Assembly (NCBI GenBank): GCA_051954695.1
Contig: JBQCHL010000016.1
Span: 50,979-114,978 of the forward strand
Origin: Terrimonas_A sp051954695
Lineage (GTDB): Bacteria; Bacteroidota; Bacteroidia; Chitinophagales; Chitinophagaceae
Direction: 5' to 3'
Length of the DNA: 64,000 nt
Position 1 is the first letter of the stretch; every line of letters starts with the position of its first letter. The notes under the pieces are model-generated. The model saw only the letters and a list, made by a program, of their open reading frames with translations, had not been told where the DNA came from and searched no databases. The translations under genes and the position numbers were made by a program. Below are positions 7,807 through 16,875 of the stretch, in pieces.

Positions 7807-9210
7807 TCAGAACGCTTTTTTCGGCTCTTCCTTGATCTGCACTTCCGTTACCGGACCGTATTTTTCAGCGACCTTTTTTATATCGGCAGCTTTGCCAACC
7901 AGCACAAACTGAAGTTTGTCTTCAGGGAAATAAGTAGAAATAATGCTTTTTGCTTTTTCGAGTGTCAATCCATCCACGTTTTTCTGGAAATTATTGATGA
8001 ACGATTCATCAAACTTGTACCAGAACATTTGAGTGAGCAGGTTTGCCAATTGACCACTGGTTTCGTATCCCGGAGGAAATTGTCCTTTTACATAGTTTTT
8101 GGCTGAAGTCAGTGATTTTTCATCCACTCCCTGTGTATGCAGTTTTTTCAATACTTCCAGGGCTTTATCAATAGCTGGTTCAGTCGTTTTTCCCGCAGTG
8201 AAAGTGGAGATCACAAATGATCCTCCATTCTTCAAAGCGGAGAAGCGGCTGCTGGCACCATAGGTAAGGCCGGAGTTTACACGCAGTTCATCGTTCAGCA
8301 TGGAAGTGAAGCGGCCGCCGAATAAGGTATTGATCACTGATACGGCCACATAATCGGGATTATTGCGGCTGATGCCAGGCGCACCAATATAGAAAGTCGT
8401 TTCCTTGGCATCATCTTTATTAATCAACAACACGCGATTGCCTGTTGGCTTGGCAATTGGTTTTGCTGCCAGGTTCGCATTTTCCTGTTTGCCTTTGGCC
8501 CAGCCTGAAAATATCTTGGTAATGGTGGCTTTCATTTCCTTGCTGTTGAAATCACCGACAATGGAAACGGCTGAACCATTGGGGATATAATTGGAGGCAT
8601 AGAACTTTTGTATGTCAGCAGTGGTCAATCCTGTAACAGTACCGATAGTTCCGCTGATAATATTGCCATACACATGATCACCGTAAAGAAGCTTATCAAA
8701 ATAGGAGCCGATCACAGAGCGGGGGCTTTCTTTGGCCTGCTCCAGTCGTACCAGCGTCCTTCTTTTTTCTTTCGCGAATTCTTCGCTATCAAAAACAGGA
8801 GCTGTCAGCAGGTCGTTGATGATATCGAGTACTTTGTCTTTATCTTTTGCAGCAAATTCTGCCGACAGGCCTGCAGATTCCTTTGAAGCATACGTGGAAA
8901 CAGAAGCACCGATAAAATCAAGCTCTTCATCAAGCCTGGCTTTAGGGTATTTTTTTGTACCATGTTTTAATGCGGTGGCAGTAAGAGATGCAAGTCCTGC
9001 TTTATCGCCATCATATATAGCGCCGGCAGGCAGGATGGCTGATACACTGATCATTGGCACATCATGCTGCTCCATTAAATAAATGGTCAGCCCGTTTTTT
9101 AACGTGAATTGCTGGTAAGCAGGCAATTTATAATCCTGCGCTTTCAGTGCCACACCAATAAAGGCGGACAAAGACAGAAGAAAAAGTTTTATATATCTGA
9201 AGTTGTTCAT
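7807..9210 (-). CDS. M16-family peptidase-like protein, non-catalytic subunit
   Basis: A secreted M16 (pitrilysin/insulinase) homologue of about 467 residues. The family fold shows in FTLKNGLTIYLMEQHDVPMI, in VGDFNSKEM, and in FGGRFTSMLNDELRVNSGLTY near residue 300. The zinc motif HxxEH is absent: its place after GDKAGLASL is taken by TATALKHGT. It should therefore be the substrate-binding partner of the catalytic M16 protein encoded 35 bp upstream, as in known two-subunit M16 enzymes. I chose ATG 9210 over an upstream TTG at 9228 because it gives a compact signal peptide ending LKAQ. Confidence 0.92.
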   Translation of the reverse strand: MNNFRYIKLFLLSLSAFIGVALKAQDYKLPAYQQFTLKNGLTIYLMEQHDVPMISVSAILPAGAIYDGDKAGLASLTATALKHGTKKYPKARLDEELDFIGASVSTYASKESAGLSAEFAAKDKDKVLDIINDLLTAPVFDSEEFAKEKRRTLVRLEQAKESPRSVIGSYFDKLLYGDHVYGNIISGTIGTVTGLTTADIQKFYASNYIPNGSAVSIVGDFNSKEMKATITKIFSGWAKGKQENANLAAKPIAKPTGNRVLLINKDDAKETTFYIGAPGISRNNPDYVAVSVINTLFGGRFTSMLNDELRVNSGLTYGASSRFSALKNGGSFVISTFTAGKTTEPAIDKALEVLKKLHTQGVDEKSLTSAKNYVKGQFPPGYETSGQLANLLTQMFWYKFDESFINNFQKNVDGLTLEKAKSIISTYFPEDKLQFVLVGKAADIKKVAEKYGPVTEVQIKEEPKKAF

Positions 9211-9245
9211 TTGTTTAGTGTTTAACAATGAGCAAGGATGGTTTG

Positions 9246-10559
9246 TTATTCTGCTGTGTTTGATTTAAGGATACCTACTGTACGGGTGGTTTTGTTGAAA
9301 TAAGTATTGGCCACGCGTTTGATATCTTCCGCAGTCACTTTATTGTAACGGTCAGGTGCTTCAAACATTTTTTTATAATCACCAAAGAATACTTCATAGG
9401 TACCGATATTATCGGATTTGCCATTGATCGTTTCCACCTGGTTGTAAAATTGGATCAGTTTCTGATTTTTCACCTTCTGCAACTCTTTATCAGTAACTCC
9501 GTCTTTTTTTATTTTTTCCAGTTCTTCATAAATGCTTTTTTCCAGGTCCGTTTCATTTACGCCCTTTCCTGCAATGGCATTAATACTAAAAATGGTGGGG
9601 TCGAAGCTTTCGCTATAAGAAGAGAAAACGGCAGTGGCCTGCTGCTTTCCATCTACGAGTGCTGAATAAAGCCGGGATGATTTACCACTGCTGAGGATAT
9701 CACTGAGCAGCACCAGCGCATAATAATCGTCGTGTGTAGCTTGCGGGGCTTTGTAAGCGATATACATATATGGGGTGGCTACATCTTTTTGTATCATGAT
9801 CCTTCTTTCGCCAGTTTGTACGGGCTCCACCTGGTGCACCTTTGGAGGTGCCGGTTGAGCCGGTATCGGCTCCAGGTATTTTTCGGCCAGTGCTTTGATA
9901 TCGGCAGTTTTAACGGCCCCTGATACTACCACCACGCAGTTGTTGGGAGCATAATAAGTCTTGAAATAGCGCTCCAGGTCGGCCTGTTTCCAGTTTTTCA
10001 TATCATCTTCATAACCGATCACGGGCCAGTGATAGGGGTGTTCCTGGAAAGCCTGTGCCTGCACGGCTTGGCTCAGCATCCGCCATGGAGAATTTTCGAG
10101 GCCGGTACTCCTTTCGCTTAACACTACACCTCTTTCGCTTTCCACCATTTTGGGATCGATGCTGAGGCTGGCGATCCGGTCGCTTTCAAGGTCAAAAATG
10201 ATTTCAGTGGCAGAAGCAGGGAACCAATCGGTGTACACGGTCACATCTTCCCGGGTATAGGCATTATTGGCACCGCCATTGAACTCCATAGTGCGGTCAA
10301 ATTCTTTTGGTCCATACTTTTTGGCGCCATTGAACATCATATGCTCAAAGAAATGGGAGAGGCCGGTAATACCCTGGTATTCATTCCGGGATCCTACACG
10401 GTAAAAAAGGTACATATTGGCATTGGGAATGGAATTGTCTTCCACTACGAGAAATTTCATCCCGTTTTTAAGGGTGAAACTATTTACATCACCCGCTTTT
10501 ATCTGTGCCTGGGAACTTAAGCCCAGGAGCACAAAAACTGGAAAAAGGATTTTTTTCAT
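9246..10559 (-). CDS. M16-family zinc peptidase, catalytic subunit
   Basis: A secreted or periplasmic insulinase-family metallopeptidase of about 437 residues. The inverted zinc motif HFFEH occupies residues 69-73 (TGLSHFFEHMMFNGAKKYG), and the third ligand is expected in the SERGVVLSERS segment about 75 residues later. The R/Y region ILSSGKSSRLYSALVDGKQ is present. The start is ATG 10559, which gives a clear signal peptide (MKKILFPVFVLLGLSSQAQ). It is the first gene of the operon that continues with the inactive partner, rlmH and rhomboid. Confidence 0.94.
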   Translation of the reverse strand: MKKILFPVFVLLGLSSQAQIKAGDVNSFTLKNGMKFLVVEDNSIPNANMYLFYRVGSRNEYQGITGLSHFFEHMMFNGAKKYGPKEFDRTMEFNGGANNAYTREDVTVYTDWFPASATEIIFDLESDRIASLSIDPKMVESERGVVLSERSTGLENSPWRMLSQAVQAQAFQEHPYHWPVIGYEDDMKNWKQADLERYFKTYYAPNNCVVVVSGAVKTADIKALAEKYLEPIPAQPAPPKVHQVEPVQTGERRIMIQKDVATPYMYIAYKAPQATHDDYYALVLLSDILSSGKSSRLYSALVDGKQQATAVFSSYSESFDPTIFSINAIAGKGVNETDLEKSIYEELEKIKKDGVTDKELQKVKNQKLIQFYNQVETINGKSDNIGTYEVFFGDYKKMFEAPDRYNKVTAEDIKRVANTYFNKTTRTVGILKSNTAE

Positions 10560-10654
10560 AATGTGCTTGTGGTTAGAGGTGATAAAGCTAAGAAATGCGA
10601 GCATTGAATATCATACCATTCGACAAAAAAATACCATATAAATTTCACAATGAT

Positions 10655-10685
10655 TTTGTGGGAAATTGTTTTTCCGTTACCTTTG
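10655..10685 (+). promoter_or_regulatory. Bacteroidota-type promoter of tRNA-Arg
   Basis: TTTG at 10655-10658 is followed after exactly 19 nt by TACCTTTG at 10678-10685. This is a full match to the Bacteroidota -33/-7 consensus TTTG-N19-TAnnTTTG. The tRNA begins 9 nt after the -7 element. Confidence 0.85.
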
Positions 10686-10694
10686 CCGTCCGCT

Positions 10695-10768
10695 GGCTGC
10701 GTAGCTCAACTGAATAGAGCATCTGACTACGGATCAGAAGGTTTCAGGTTTGAATCCTGACGCGGTCA
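10695..10768 (+). tRNA. tRNA-Arg (anticodon ACG)
   Basis: A 74-nt cloverleaf: acceptor stem GGCTGCG pairs with CGCGGTC (with G-U pairs) and discriminator A; D arm GCTC/GAGC; anticodon stem TCTGA/TCAGA with loop CTACGGA, so the anticodon is ACG; T arm TCAGG-TTTGAAT-CCTGA. CCA is not encoded. A34 would be deaminated to inosine to read CGU/CGC/CGA codons. A perfect promoter precedes it and a terminator follows it, so it is a single-gene transcript. Confidence 0.95.
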
Positions 10769-10779
10769 CTAGCTTAAAA

Positions 10780-10805
10780 GGCCTCCATTCCGGAGGCTTT
10801 TTTTA
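10780..10805 (+). terminator. Intrinsic terminator of tRNA-Arg
   Basis: GCCTCC and GGAGGC form a short GC-rich stem around ATTCC, followed by a run of seven T. It lies 11 nt after the tRNA. Confidence 0.85.
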
Positions 10806-10838
10806 TTTTATACCGGGTGTGACCACACTACCTCAAAA

Positions 10839-11570
10839 TCAATGTTGTCCTTTTGGAATAATAACTTTTCCATAAAGCGCCTGCGACACAAAGCTGCGGT
10901 AATTTCTCCCGATAGGCAAGTGCTGATTGCCGATCTTCAATTCTGCAGCCGAAAACCGACTGATCTTTCTGAGCGGTACAATATAAGAGCGATGAATACG
11001 GATAAAATTGTCTGCCGGCAGGCTTTCTCCGATATTATTGATCGTATTCAGCGTTTTGATGTTGCTGCCATTCTGAAGGTGAATAAATACATGGTTACGC
11101 AGGCTTTCTATGTAAAGGATATCGTCGAGTACAATACGGATCATTTGTTTTTCGGAGCGTACATAAAGCGACTCCGGGCCGGATTCAATGCCGTCGTTTA
11201 CCGGCAACGATTCCTTTTGCCCCAGGAATTTCGTAATGCTTTTCAGAAAGCGTTCATAAGAAAATGGTTTCAACAGATAGTCCAGCACATTTAATTCAAA
11301 AGCTTCAATCGCATAATTAGGATAGGCTGTAGTAAGGATAACCTGGGGAATATCCGGCATGGTACGCAAAAACTGGATACCGCTGATCCCCGACATTTGG
11401 ATATCCAGGAATATCAGATCTGCTTTCCTGTCCTGGAGCATACTGATAGCTTCCACCACACTCTGACAACGGCCTTCCAGCTTCAGAAAATCAGTCTGGG
11501 CTATATAGGTTTCCAGTATGTCGAGTGCCAGCAGCTCATCATCCACGATCAGGCATTTGATCTTCTTCAC
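10839..11570 (-). CDS. LytTR-family response regulator
   Basis: A 243-residue DNA-binding response regulator. Residues 1-120 form a CheY-like receiver with the acidic pocket VDDE, the phospho-acceptor aspartate in LIFLDIQMSGISG near residue 56, threonine in LTTAYPNYA and lysine in DYLLKPFS. Residues 140-240 form a LytTR domain (ILYIESLRNHVFIHLQNG, FIRIHRSYIVPLRKI). The start is GTG 11570, 3 bp after the kinase gene stop, so the genes are translationally close. It should regulate genes in response to the adjacent membrane kinase; the target is unknown. Confidence 0.93.
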   Translation of the reverse strand: MKKIKCLIVDDELLALDILETYIAQTDFLKLEGRCQSVVEAISMLQDRKADLIFLDIQMSGISGIQFLRTMPDIPQVILTTAYPNYAIEAFELNVLDYLLKPFSYERFLKSITKFLGQKESLPVNDGIESGPESLYVRSEKQMIRIVLDDILYIESLRNHVFIHLQNGSNIKTLNTINNIGESLPADNFIRIHRSYIVPLRKISRFSAAELKIGNQHLPIGRNYRSFVSQALYGKVIIPKGQH

Positions 11571-11573
11571 TGC

Positions 11574-12635
11574 TTATAAATTGAGTATTAAAGTTACATG
11601 ATGATATAGCTTATCAGTTTTTATATCCAGGAAATAATTGCCGGGATATAAAAGTGCCAGTCTTTTTTCCACATTCGGTAATCCCACACCTCCGGGAAGG
11701 GGTGCATCTGTTTTCTCTTTCTGCGCTATACTGTTGTGTACAGTAAGTGCAAATTGCCGGGCGGTCAGTTCCATATCGATCTTCACTTCAGCTACCTGTT
11801 GCAGACCGCCTGAACTATGCTTGATCGCGTTTTCCACAAAGGGCATGATGAGCATCGGCGCAATAGAATGCCCTTGCGGATTACCTTTCATATTCCACTC
11901 CACCTGCAGCGAATCCCCAAACCGTACGCGTTCCAGTTCCAGGTAGTCGCGTATAAAATTAATCTCCTGCTCCAGCGGAACACTGTTGGCTGCCGTTTCA
12001 TAAAGCAGATAACGTAGTAATCCAGATAACCTCAGCACCACATCCTTTGCCTGATCTGATTTCTTCAATATCAGCGAATAAAGGCTGTTAAGTATATTGA
12101 AAAGAAAATGAGGATGCACCTGGCTGCGTAAAAGCGCCAGTTCAGCTTCTACCCGTTTACTTTCCTGTTCCCGCTGATCCCGCTGAATGGAAGAAAAGTA
12201 ATCAAACACTTTTATTGTCACCGGAATAGCCAGCGCAAAATTGAGCTTAATGATCGTTGTGAGCATGGTAACAGGATCATATACGGATACCTGGTACCAA
12301 TGAGGAAAGAAATTGACGAGTATGATATAATAGTCGATATAACGGTTGATGAGCGCAGTGACCAACAGCGTGATCCAGAAGTATAAAAAGAAGAGGGCTA
12401 CTTTTTTCCGGTACAGGAAACGGGGCAACAGGAAATAAATAACAAAGTAAACCATCCCTGCATGCAAAGGAAGCAGCAGTAGTTGGATCGTAAATGTTTT
12501 TTGGAAATCATAATCATAACTACCCCATACGATACCAAAAAAACTGACATAGCAAACCCAGTAAAGCAGGTGTTGCAACAGCCGGTTACTGGCTACACGG
12601 TTCATGGTCTGATCAGGGAAGAACGTCACTTGCAT
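11574..12635 (-). CDS. LytS/YehU-type sensor histidine kinase
   Basis: A membrane kinase with four hydrophobic segments in residues 20-170 and no large extracellular domain. The His_kinase (PF06580) region has the phospho-histidine in LRSQVHPHFLFNILNSLYSL near residue 177, and the ATP-binding N box MLIMPFVENAIKHSSGG near residue 265, followed by the G box GGVGLPNVEKRL. I chose ATG 12635; a TTG at 12644 and an ATG at 12605 are alternatives. It is the sensor for the LytTR regulator directly downstream. Confidence 0.92.
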   Translation of the reverse strand: MQVTFFPDQTMNRVASNRLLQHLLYWVCYVSFFGIVWGSYDYDFQKTFTIQLLLLPLHAGMVYFVIYFLLPRFLYRKKVALFFLYFWITLLVTALINRYIDYYIILVNFFPHWYQVSVYDPVTMLTTIIKLNFALAIPVTIKVFDYFSSIQRDQREQESKRVEAELALLRSQVHPHFLFNILNSLYSLILKKSDQAKDVVLRLSGLLRYLLYETAANSVPLEQEINFIRDYLELERVRFGDSLQVEWNMKGNPQGHSIAPMLIMPFVENAIKHSSGGLQQVAEVKIDMELTARQFALTVHNSIAQKEKTDAPLPGGVGLPNVEKRLALLYPGNYFLDIKTDKLYHHVTLILNL

Positions 12636-12866
12636 ACCCGTCAAATTTAAAGGTAATCAGGCAGTGCAGCTTCAAATACGATTTTGCCGGGACAAACGAC
12701 CATTTAACAGGGACTAACAAAGAACGGAAAGAGCTTCAGGCCATTCAGCATGGCAGACAGGTTGTTTATCCCTGATGTTATTTCTTTTGTCCACCCGCTG
12801 ACCGCAGAATGATAAATCGTTTTTATTTAGCAGTGTCAGTATTTTAATTAACAATAAAAAGCACGC

Positions 12867-14705
12867 ATGAAAACAAAACTGCTTATCATCCTGTCATTCC
12901 TTCTGTCAGGAGAAATGTTTGCACAACAACTCCGGGTAGAGCCTGCCAACTGGTGGGTGGATATGCAGGTTCCACAACTTCAGTTATTGGTTTATGGAAA
13001 GGATATTGCGGCTGCCACCCCTCAACTGAATTATCCGGGTGTAACACTGCAAAGGGTCATCCGCGTGGAAAACAGCAATTATCTTTTTCTCGATCTGCTT
13101 ATTGATAATGCCAGGGTAGCAGCGGGTAAATTTGATATCCTGTTTCAGAAGAATAACAAAACAGTCAATAGATATACTTATGAACTGCTGCAGCGTCAGC
13201 CCAATTCATCCAGCCGGGCAAGTTTTACACCGGCTGATATCATTTACCTGATCACTCCTGACCGTTTTGCCAATGGCGATACAACAAACGACAGGGTAGC
13301 ATCGCTGAAAGAAGGCGTGACACGTGCCGATGAAAATGGCCGCCATGGGGGAGACCTGAAAGGAGTGACTGATCACCTGGATTATGTACACGATATGGGC
13401 TTTACGGCAATATGGATGACGCCTGCTTTACAAAATGATCAGCCCGATTATTCCTATCATGGATATTCCATCACCGATTTTTATAACATCGATGCACGCA
13501 TGGGTACTAACCAGCAGTATAAAGAACTGTCAGCGAAAGCAGCGCGCTTGGGTATTAAGGTGGTAATGGATATGGTGTTCAATCATTGCGGTTCCGAACA
13601 TTGGTGGATGAAGGACCTGCCTTCAAAAGACTGGATCAATTACAGTGATAATATCCGGTATACCAATCACCGCAAAACAGTGACAATGGACCCGCATGTG
13701 GCCAAAAGCGATTCTGCTTTGTTGAGTGATGGCTGGTTCGTTAAAACAATGCCTGATCTCAACCAGAAAAATCCTCTGATGGCAAATTACCTGATCCAGA
13801 ATAGCATCTGGTGGATCGAGTATGCAGGATTGGGTGGTATACGCGTAGATACCTATCCTTATCCGGATATGAACTTTATGACCGACTGGACTAAACGGAT
13901 TGCATTGGAGTATCCGAATATGAATATCGTGGGTGAAGTGTGGATCGATAATCCGGGAATAGTAGCCTACTGGCAAAGAGGTAAGAAAAATCAGAATGGA
14001 TATGTATCATGGCTACCCAGCCTGATGGATTTTCCTGTACAGAGTGCACTAATCAAAGCGTTGACAGGAGAAGAAAAATACAATGCCGGAGGTTTTCTTT
14101 ATCTCTATGATATGCTTGCCAATGATTTTCAGTATGCCAATGCCGACAACCTTGTTGTGTTTGCCGATAACCATGATATACGGCGATTGTATGATCAACT
14201 TGGAAAAGATGAAGACCTCGTAAAACTGGCACTCACGTTTGTGCTTACCAGCCGCGGCATACCCCAACTCATGTACGGCACAGAGCTTAATATGGAGGGA
14301 CAAACAGATGGGAGTATCCGAAGTGATTTTCCGGGTGGCTGGCCTGGAGATGCAGTTGATGCATTTACAGGTAAAGGGCTTTCCCCAACTCAGCAATCCA
14401 TGCAGGCATTTGTGAAAAAACTGGTACGCTGGCGGCAGGGTCATCCTGTGTTATCGACAGGGAAACTGGTTCATTACCGTCCGCTTAAAGAAGCGTATGT
14501 CTATATCCGGTATAATGAAAAAGGTAAAGTGCTGGTTGTACTTAATAAAAATAAGACAGCTCTTTCACTCGACCTGTCTCCATATCGTACGGAGTTGGGT
14601 ACCGCCAGGCAGGGTGTGGATGTATTGACCGGCAGTTCAATTGCACTGGATCAGCCCATAACAGTACCTGCCCGTTCTCCGCTTATTATTGAAATAATGA
14701 ATTAA
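12867..14705 (+). CDS. Secreted GH13 alpha-amylase / neopullulanase (SusA-like)
   Basis: A 612-residue glycoside hydrolase that should cleave alpha-glucans or their oligomers in the periplasm. A signal peptide (residues 1-19, ending EMFAQ) precedes an N-terminal immunoglobulin-like domain of the cyclomaltodextrinase type (residues 20-120). The GH13 barrel follows: DMVFNHCG (region I), GIRVDTYPYPD with nucleophile D328, IVGEVWID with acid/base E357 and FADNHD with D437. A beta-sandwich C-domain ends the protein. No SusCD genes are nearby. It begins a forward run with two lipoprotein genes, 9 and 24 bp apart. Confidence 0.92.
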   Translation: MKTKLLIILSFLLSGEMFAQQLRVEPANWWVDMQVPQLQLLVYGKDIAAATPQLNYPGVTLQRVIRVENSNYLFLDLLIDNARVAAGKFDILFQKNNKTVNRYTYELLQRQPNSSSRASFTPADIIYLITPDRFANGDTTNDRVASLKEGVTRADENGRHGGDLKGVTDHLDYVHDMGFTAIWMTPALQNDQPDYSYHGYSITDFYNIDARMGTNQQYKELSAKAARLGIKVVMDMVFNHCGSEHWWMKDLPSKDWINYSDNIRYTNHRKTVTMDPHVAKSDSALLSDGWFVKTMPDLNQKNPLMANYLIQNSIWWIEYAGLGGIRVDTYPYPDMNFMTDWTKRIALEYPNMNIVGEVWIDNPGIVAYWQRGKKNQNGYVSWLPSLMDFPVQSALIKALTGEEKYNAGGFLYLYDMLANDFQYANADNLVVFADNHDIRRLYDQLGKDEDLVKLALTFVLTSRGIPQLMYGTELNMEGQTDGSIRSDFPGGWPGDAVDAFTGKGLSPTQQSMQAFVKKLVRWRQGHPVLSTGKLVHYRPLKEAYVYIRYNEKGKVLVVLNKNKTALSLDLSPYRTELGTARQGVDVLTGSSIALDQPITVPARSPLIIEIMN

Positions 14706-14714
14706 ACACAGTTT

Positions 14715-15938
14715 ATGAAGATCAATCAATCCCTGTATTTTCCCATTGTAGCCATTCTGCTTATGTTTTCTTTTTTCACAGTAGCCTGTAATAATAATGC
14801 GTCGGAAAAAGGAACAGAGACAGCAGCAGCAAAGCAACCAGTGAAGGGTACTCCGGAAGAATATTTAAAAGAGAACTTCCAAAGTCCGGAAGAATACATA
14901 CTCAGCAAATTCAAAACCCATGATGTGATCCTGCTATCGGAAGATCATGCCATAAAACATAACCTTGTGATGGCACATGATATCATTCCGCAATTGTATA
15001 AAGCCGGGATATACAATTTCGGAATGGAGTTTGGCGCAGAAGAAGATCAGGCAACACTCGATTCACTGGTAACCGCACCAGCTTATAGTGAAGACGTGGC
15101 TCGAAGAATCATGTTCAACTATAATGTAGGCTGGGTATTTAATGAGTATATGGATATTTACCGGGCCGCCTGGGAACTGAACCATTCGTTGCCGGCTGGC
15201 AGTCGTCCATTCAGGATTCTTAATATCAGTTACCGGTATAACTGGGCTGTGTGTGAAGAAAAATATTTCGGTATCCGTACACCTGATCTTATCAGTAGTG
15301 TATTCAATAGGGGTAACACTGAATTTTTCAGAGCCGACCTGATCAAAAAACAAATACTGGATAAAAACGAAAAGATCCTTGTGCTTTGTGGTTTTGGACA
15401 TGCATTTACCAAATACAATACGCCGTATTACGATTATCGGGAAGAGCATTTTTACCGCTTTGATACCAACCGTATGGGGAATATCCTGTATCGCTATGCG
15501 CCGGATAAAGTATTTACCATATTGCTGCACTACCCCTTTGAAAGCAAGACCCATGGCTACGCTATACTTTATGCGCCGGCTGGCGGACAGATCGATAGCC
15601 TGATGAAACAATTGGGCAACCATCCCGCAGGTTTTGACCTTGAGGGAACACCACTTGGAGAATTGCGGGATACGAGTGCCAATTCAATAGGGTATAAAGA
15701 TTTTAAGCTGAGTGATATGGCCAATGGATATATTTTCTATAAACCATTTGAGCAGTATGAAGGATGCACTATTGATCCCTTGTTCCTTACTGACAAAAAC
15801 TGGCCGGAAGTTGTACGCAACTACCCCGATAAGGATATTCAGAAAGTGCCAAAGAATAAAGAAGAGTATATAGCTAATATCGGGCGCTATGTGGATCTAA
15901 AGTTCAGGTACCGCAATCTGAAACCGATCGGCCAGTGA
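14715..15938 (+). CDS. Lipoprotein, possible ChaN/erythromycin-esterase-like superfamily
   Basis: A 407-residue lipoprotein: the signal peptide ends in a lipobox with the acylated cysteine near residue 25 (FFTVACNNN). The segment HDVILLSEDHAIKHNLVMAH near residue 69, followed by YNFGMEFGAEEDQA, resembles the ExxH/GE-type core of the ChaN-TIKI-erythromycin-esterase fold, and VLCGFGHAFTKYNT near residue 225 resembles its later histidine motif. This is a fold-level resemblance only; substrate and reaction are unknown. It sits between the GH13 gene and an esterase gene in one apparent operon. Confidence 0.55.
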   Translation: MKINQSLYFPIVAILLMFSFFTVACNNNASEKGTETAAAKQPVKGTPEEYLKENFQSPEEYILSKFKTHDVILLSEDHAIKHNLVMAHDIIPQLYKAGIYNFGMEFGAEEDQATLDSLVTAPAYSEDVARRIMFNYNVGWVFNEYMDIYRAAWELNHSLPAGSRPFRILNISYRYNWAVCEEKYFGIRTPDLISSVFNRGNTEFFRADLIKKQILDKNEKILVLCGFGHAFTKYNTPYYDYREEHFYRFDTNRMGNILYRYAPDKVFTILLHYPFESKTHGYAILYAPAGGQIDSLMKQLGNHPAGFDLEGTPLGELRDTSANSIGYKDFKLSDMANGYIFYKPFEQYEGCTIDPLFLTDKNWPEVVRNYPDKDIQKVPKNKEEYIANIGRYVDLKFRYRNLKPIGQ

Positions 15939-15962
15939 TTCATTCCCGCTTTAATTCATAAT

Positions 15963-16826
15963 ATGATAAAACATTTCTTTACCCTTCTGTGGCTGACAGT
16001 GTTGTTGCAGGCTTGTGAAAGCAAAACAAAAAAGGGTACTGTACAAAAATATCCGGCATTCCCATCACAGTTTGTAAAAACACGTAATGTGGAGGTCTTT
16101 CTGCCAGCCGGCTATTCAAAGCATAAAAAATATGATGTGCTGTATGTGCACGATGGTCAGAATATATTTGACAAGTCAACTTCATTCAGTGGAACCGAAT
16201 GGGAGGTAGATGAGCATGTTGCCAGCCTGCTTAATAGCGACAGCATTCGGCCAGTGATCGTTGTGGCAATATGGAATTCAGAAAAAAGGTTTGAAGAATA
16301 CATGCCGGCCAAACCTGCAGATGCAGTGGGAGAGGCATTGTTAACCGATTCGCTGCACAAAGGAAAGGAAGTGATATCTGATGCATACCTGAAGTTCCTG
16401 GTCTATGAGTTAAAGCCGTTTATTGACCGTGAATTCAGCACTTACAGAACTCCGGACCATACCTGGATCATGGGATCAAGCATGGGTGGGTTGATTTCCT
16501 GCTACGCTGTCAATGAATACCCCCAGGTATTTGGTGGTGCTGCCTGTATTTCCACTCACTGGCCGGCATTGAAAGGGGCATACCTCCGGCAACTGATGAA
16601 GGGTTTGCCAGACGCGTCTTCCCATCGTTTTTATTTTGATCACGGGACAGCGGGATTGGACTCATTATATGCACCATATCAGCAGCGGGTAGACAGTCTA
16701 TTATCTGCCGCAGGATATAGAAAGAATGAAAACTGGATCTCCCTTCAGTTTGATGGAGCTGCACATAATGAAGCAGCCTGGCAGCAAAGGATAGAACAGC
16801 CATTGAAATTCCTTTTAAAGAAATAA
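15963..16826 (+). CDS. Esterase-family alpha/beta-hydrolase lipoprotein
   Basis: A 287-residue enzyme of the putative-esterase (PF00756, enterochelin-esterase/IroE-like) family. The lipobox cysteine is residue 18 (LLQACESK). The family start KTRNVEVFLPAGYSKHKKYD and VLYVHDGQNIFD near residue 60 are typical. The nucleophile elbow GSSMGG places the serine at residue 173, and the late GAAHNEAAWQQR supplies the histidine near residue 269. Some relatives act on polysaccharide-linked acyl groups; the natural substrate is not shown by sequence. Confidence 0.85.
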   Translation: MIKHFFTLLWLTVLLQACESKTKKGTVQKYPAFPSQFVKTRNVEVFLPAGYSKHKKYDVLYVHDGQNIFDKSTSFSGTEWEVDEHVASLLNSDSIRPVIVVAIWNSEKRFEEYMPAKPADAVGEALLTDSLHKGKEVISDAYLKFLVYELKPFIDREFSTYRTPDHTWIMGSSMGGLISCYAVNEYPQVFGGAACISTHWPALKGAYLRQLMKGLPDASSHRFYFDHGTAGLDSLYAPYQQRVDSLLSAAGYRKNENWISLQFDGAAHNEAAWQQRIEQPLKFLLKK

Positions 16827-16875
16827 ACCATGATGTTTACAAAAGGATTGCTGTTCACAAGCTTAAGGCTTTGAT

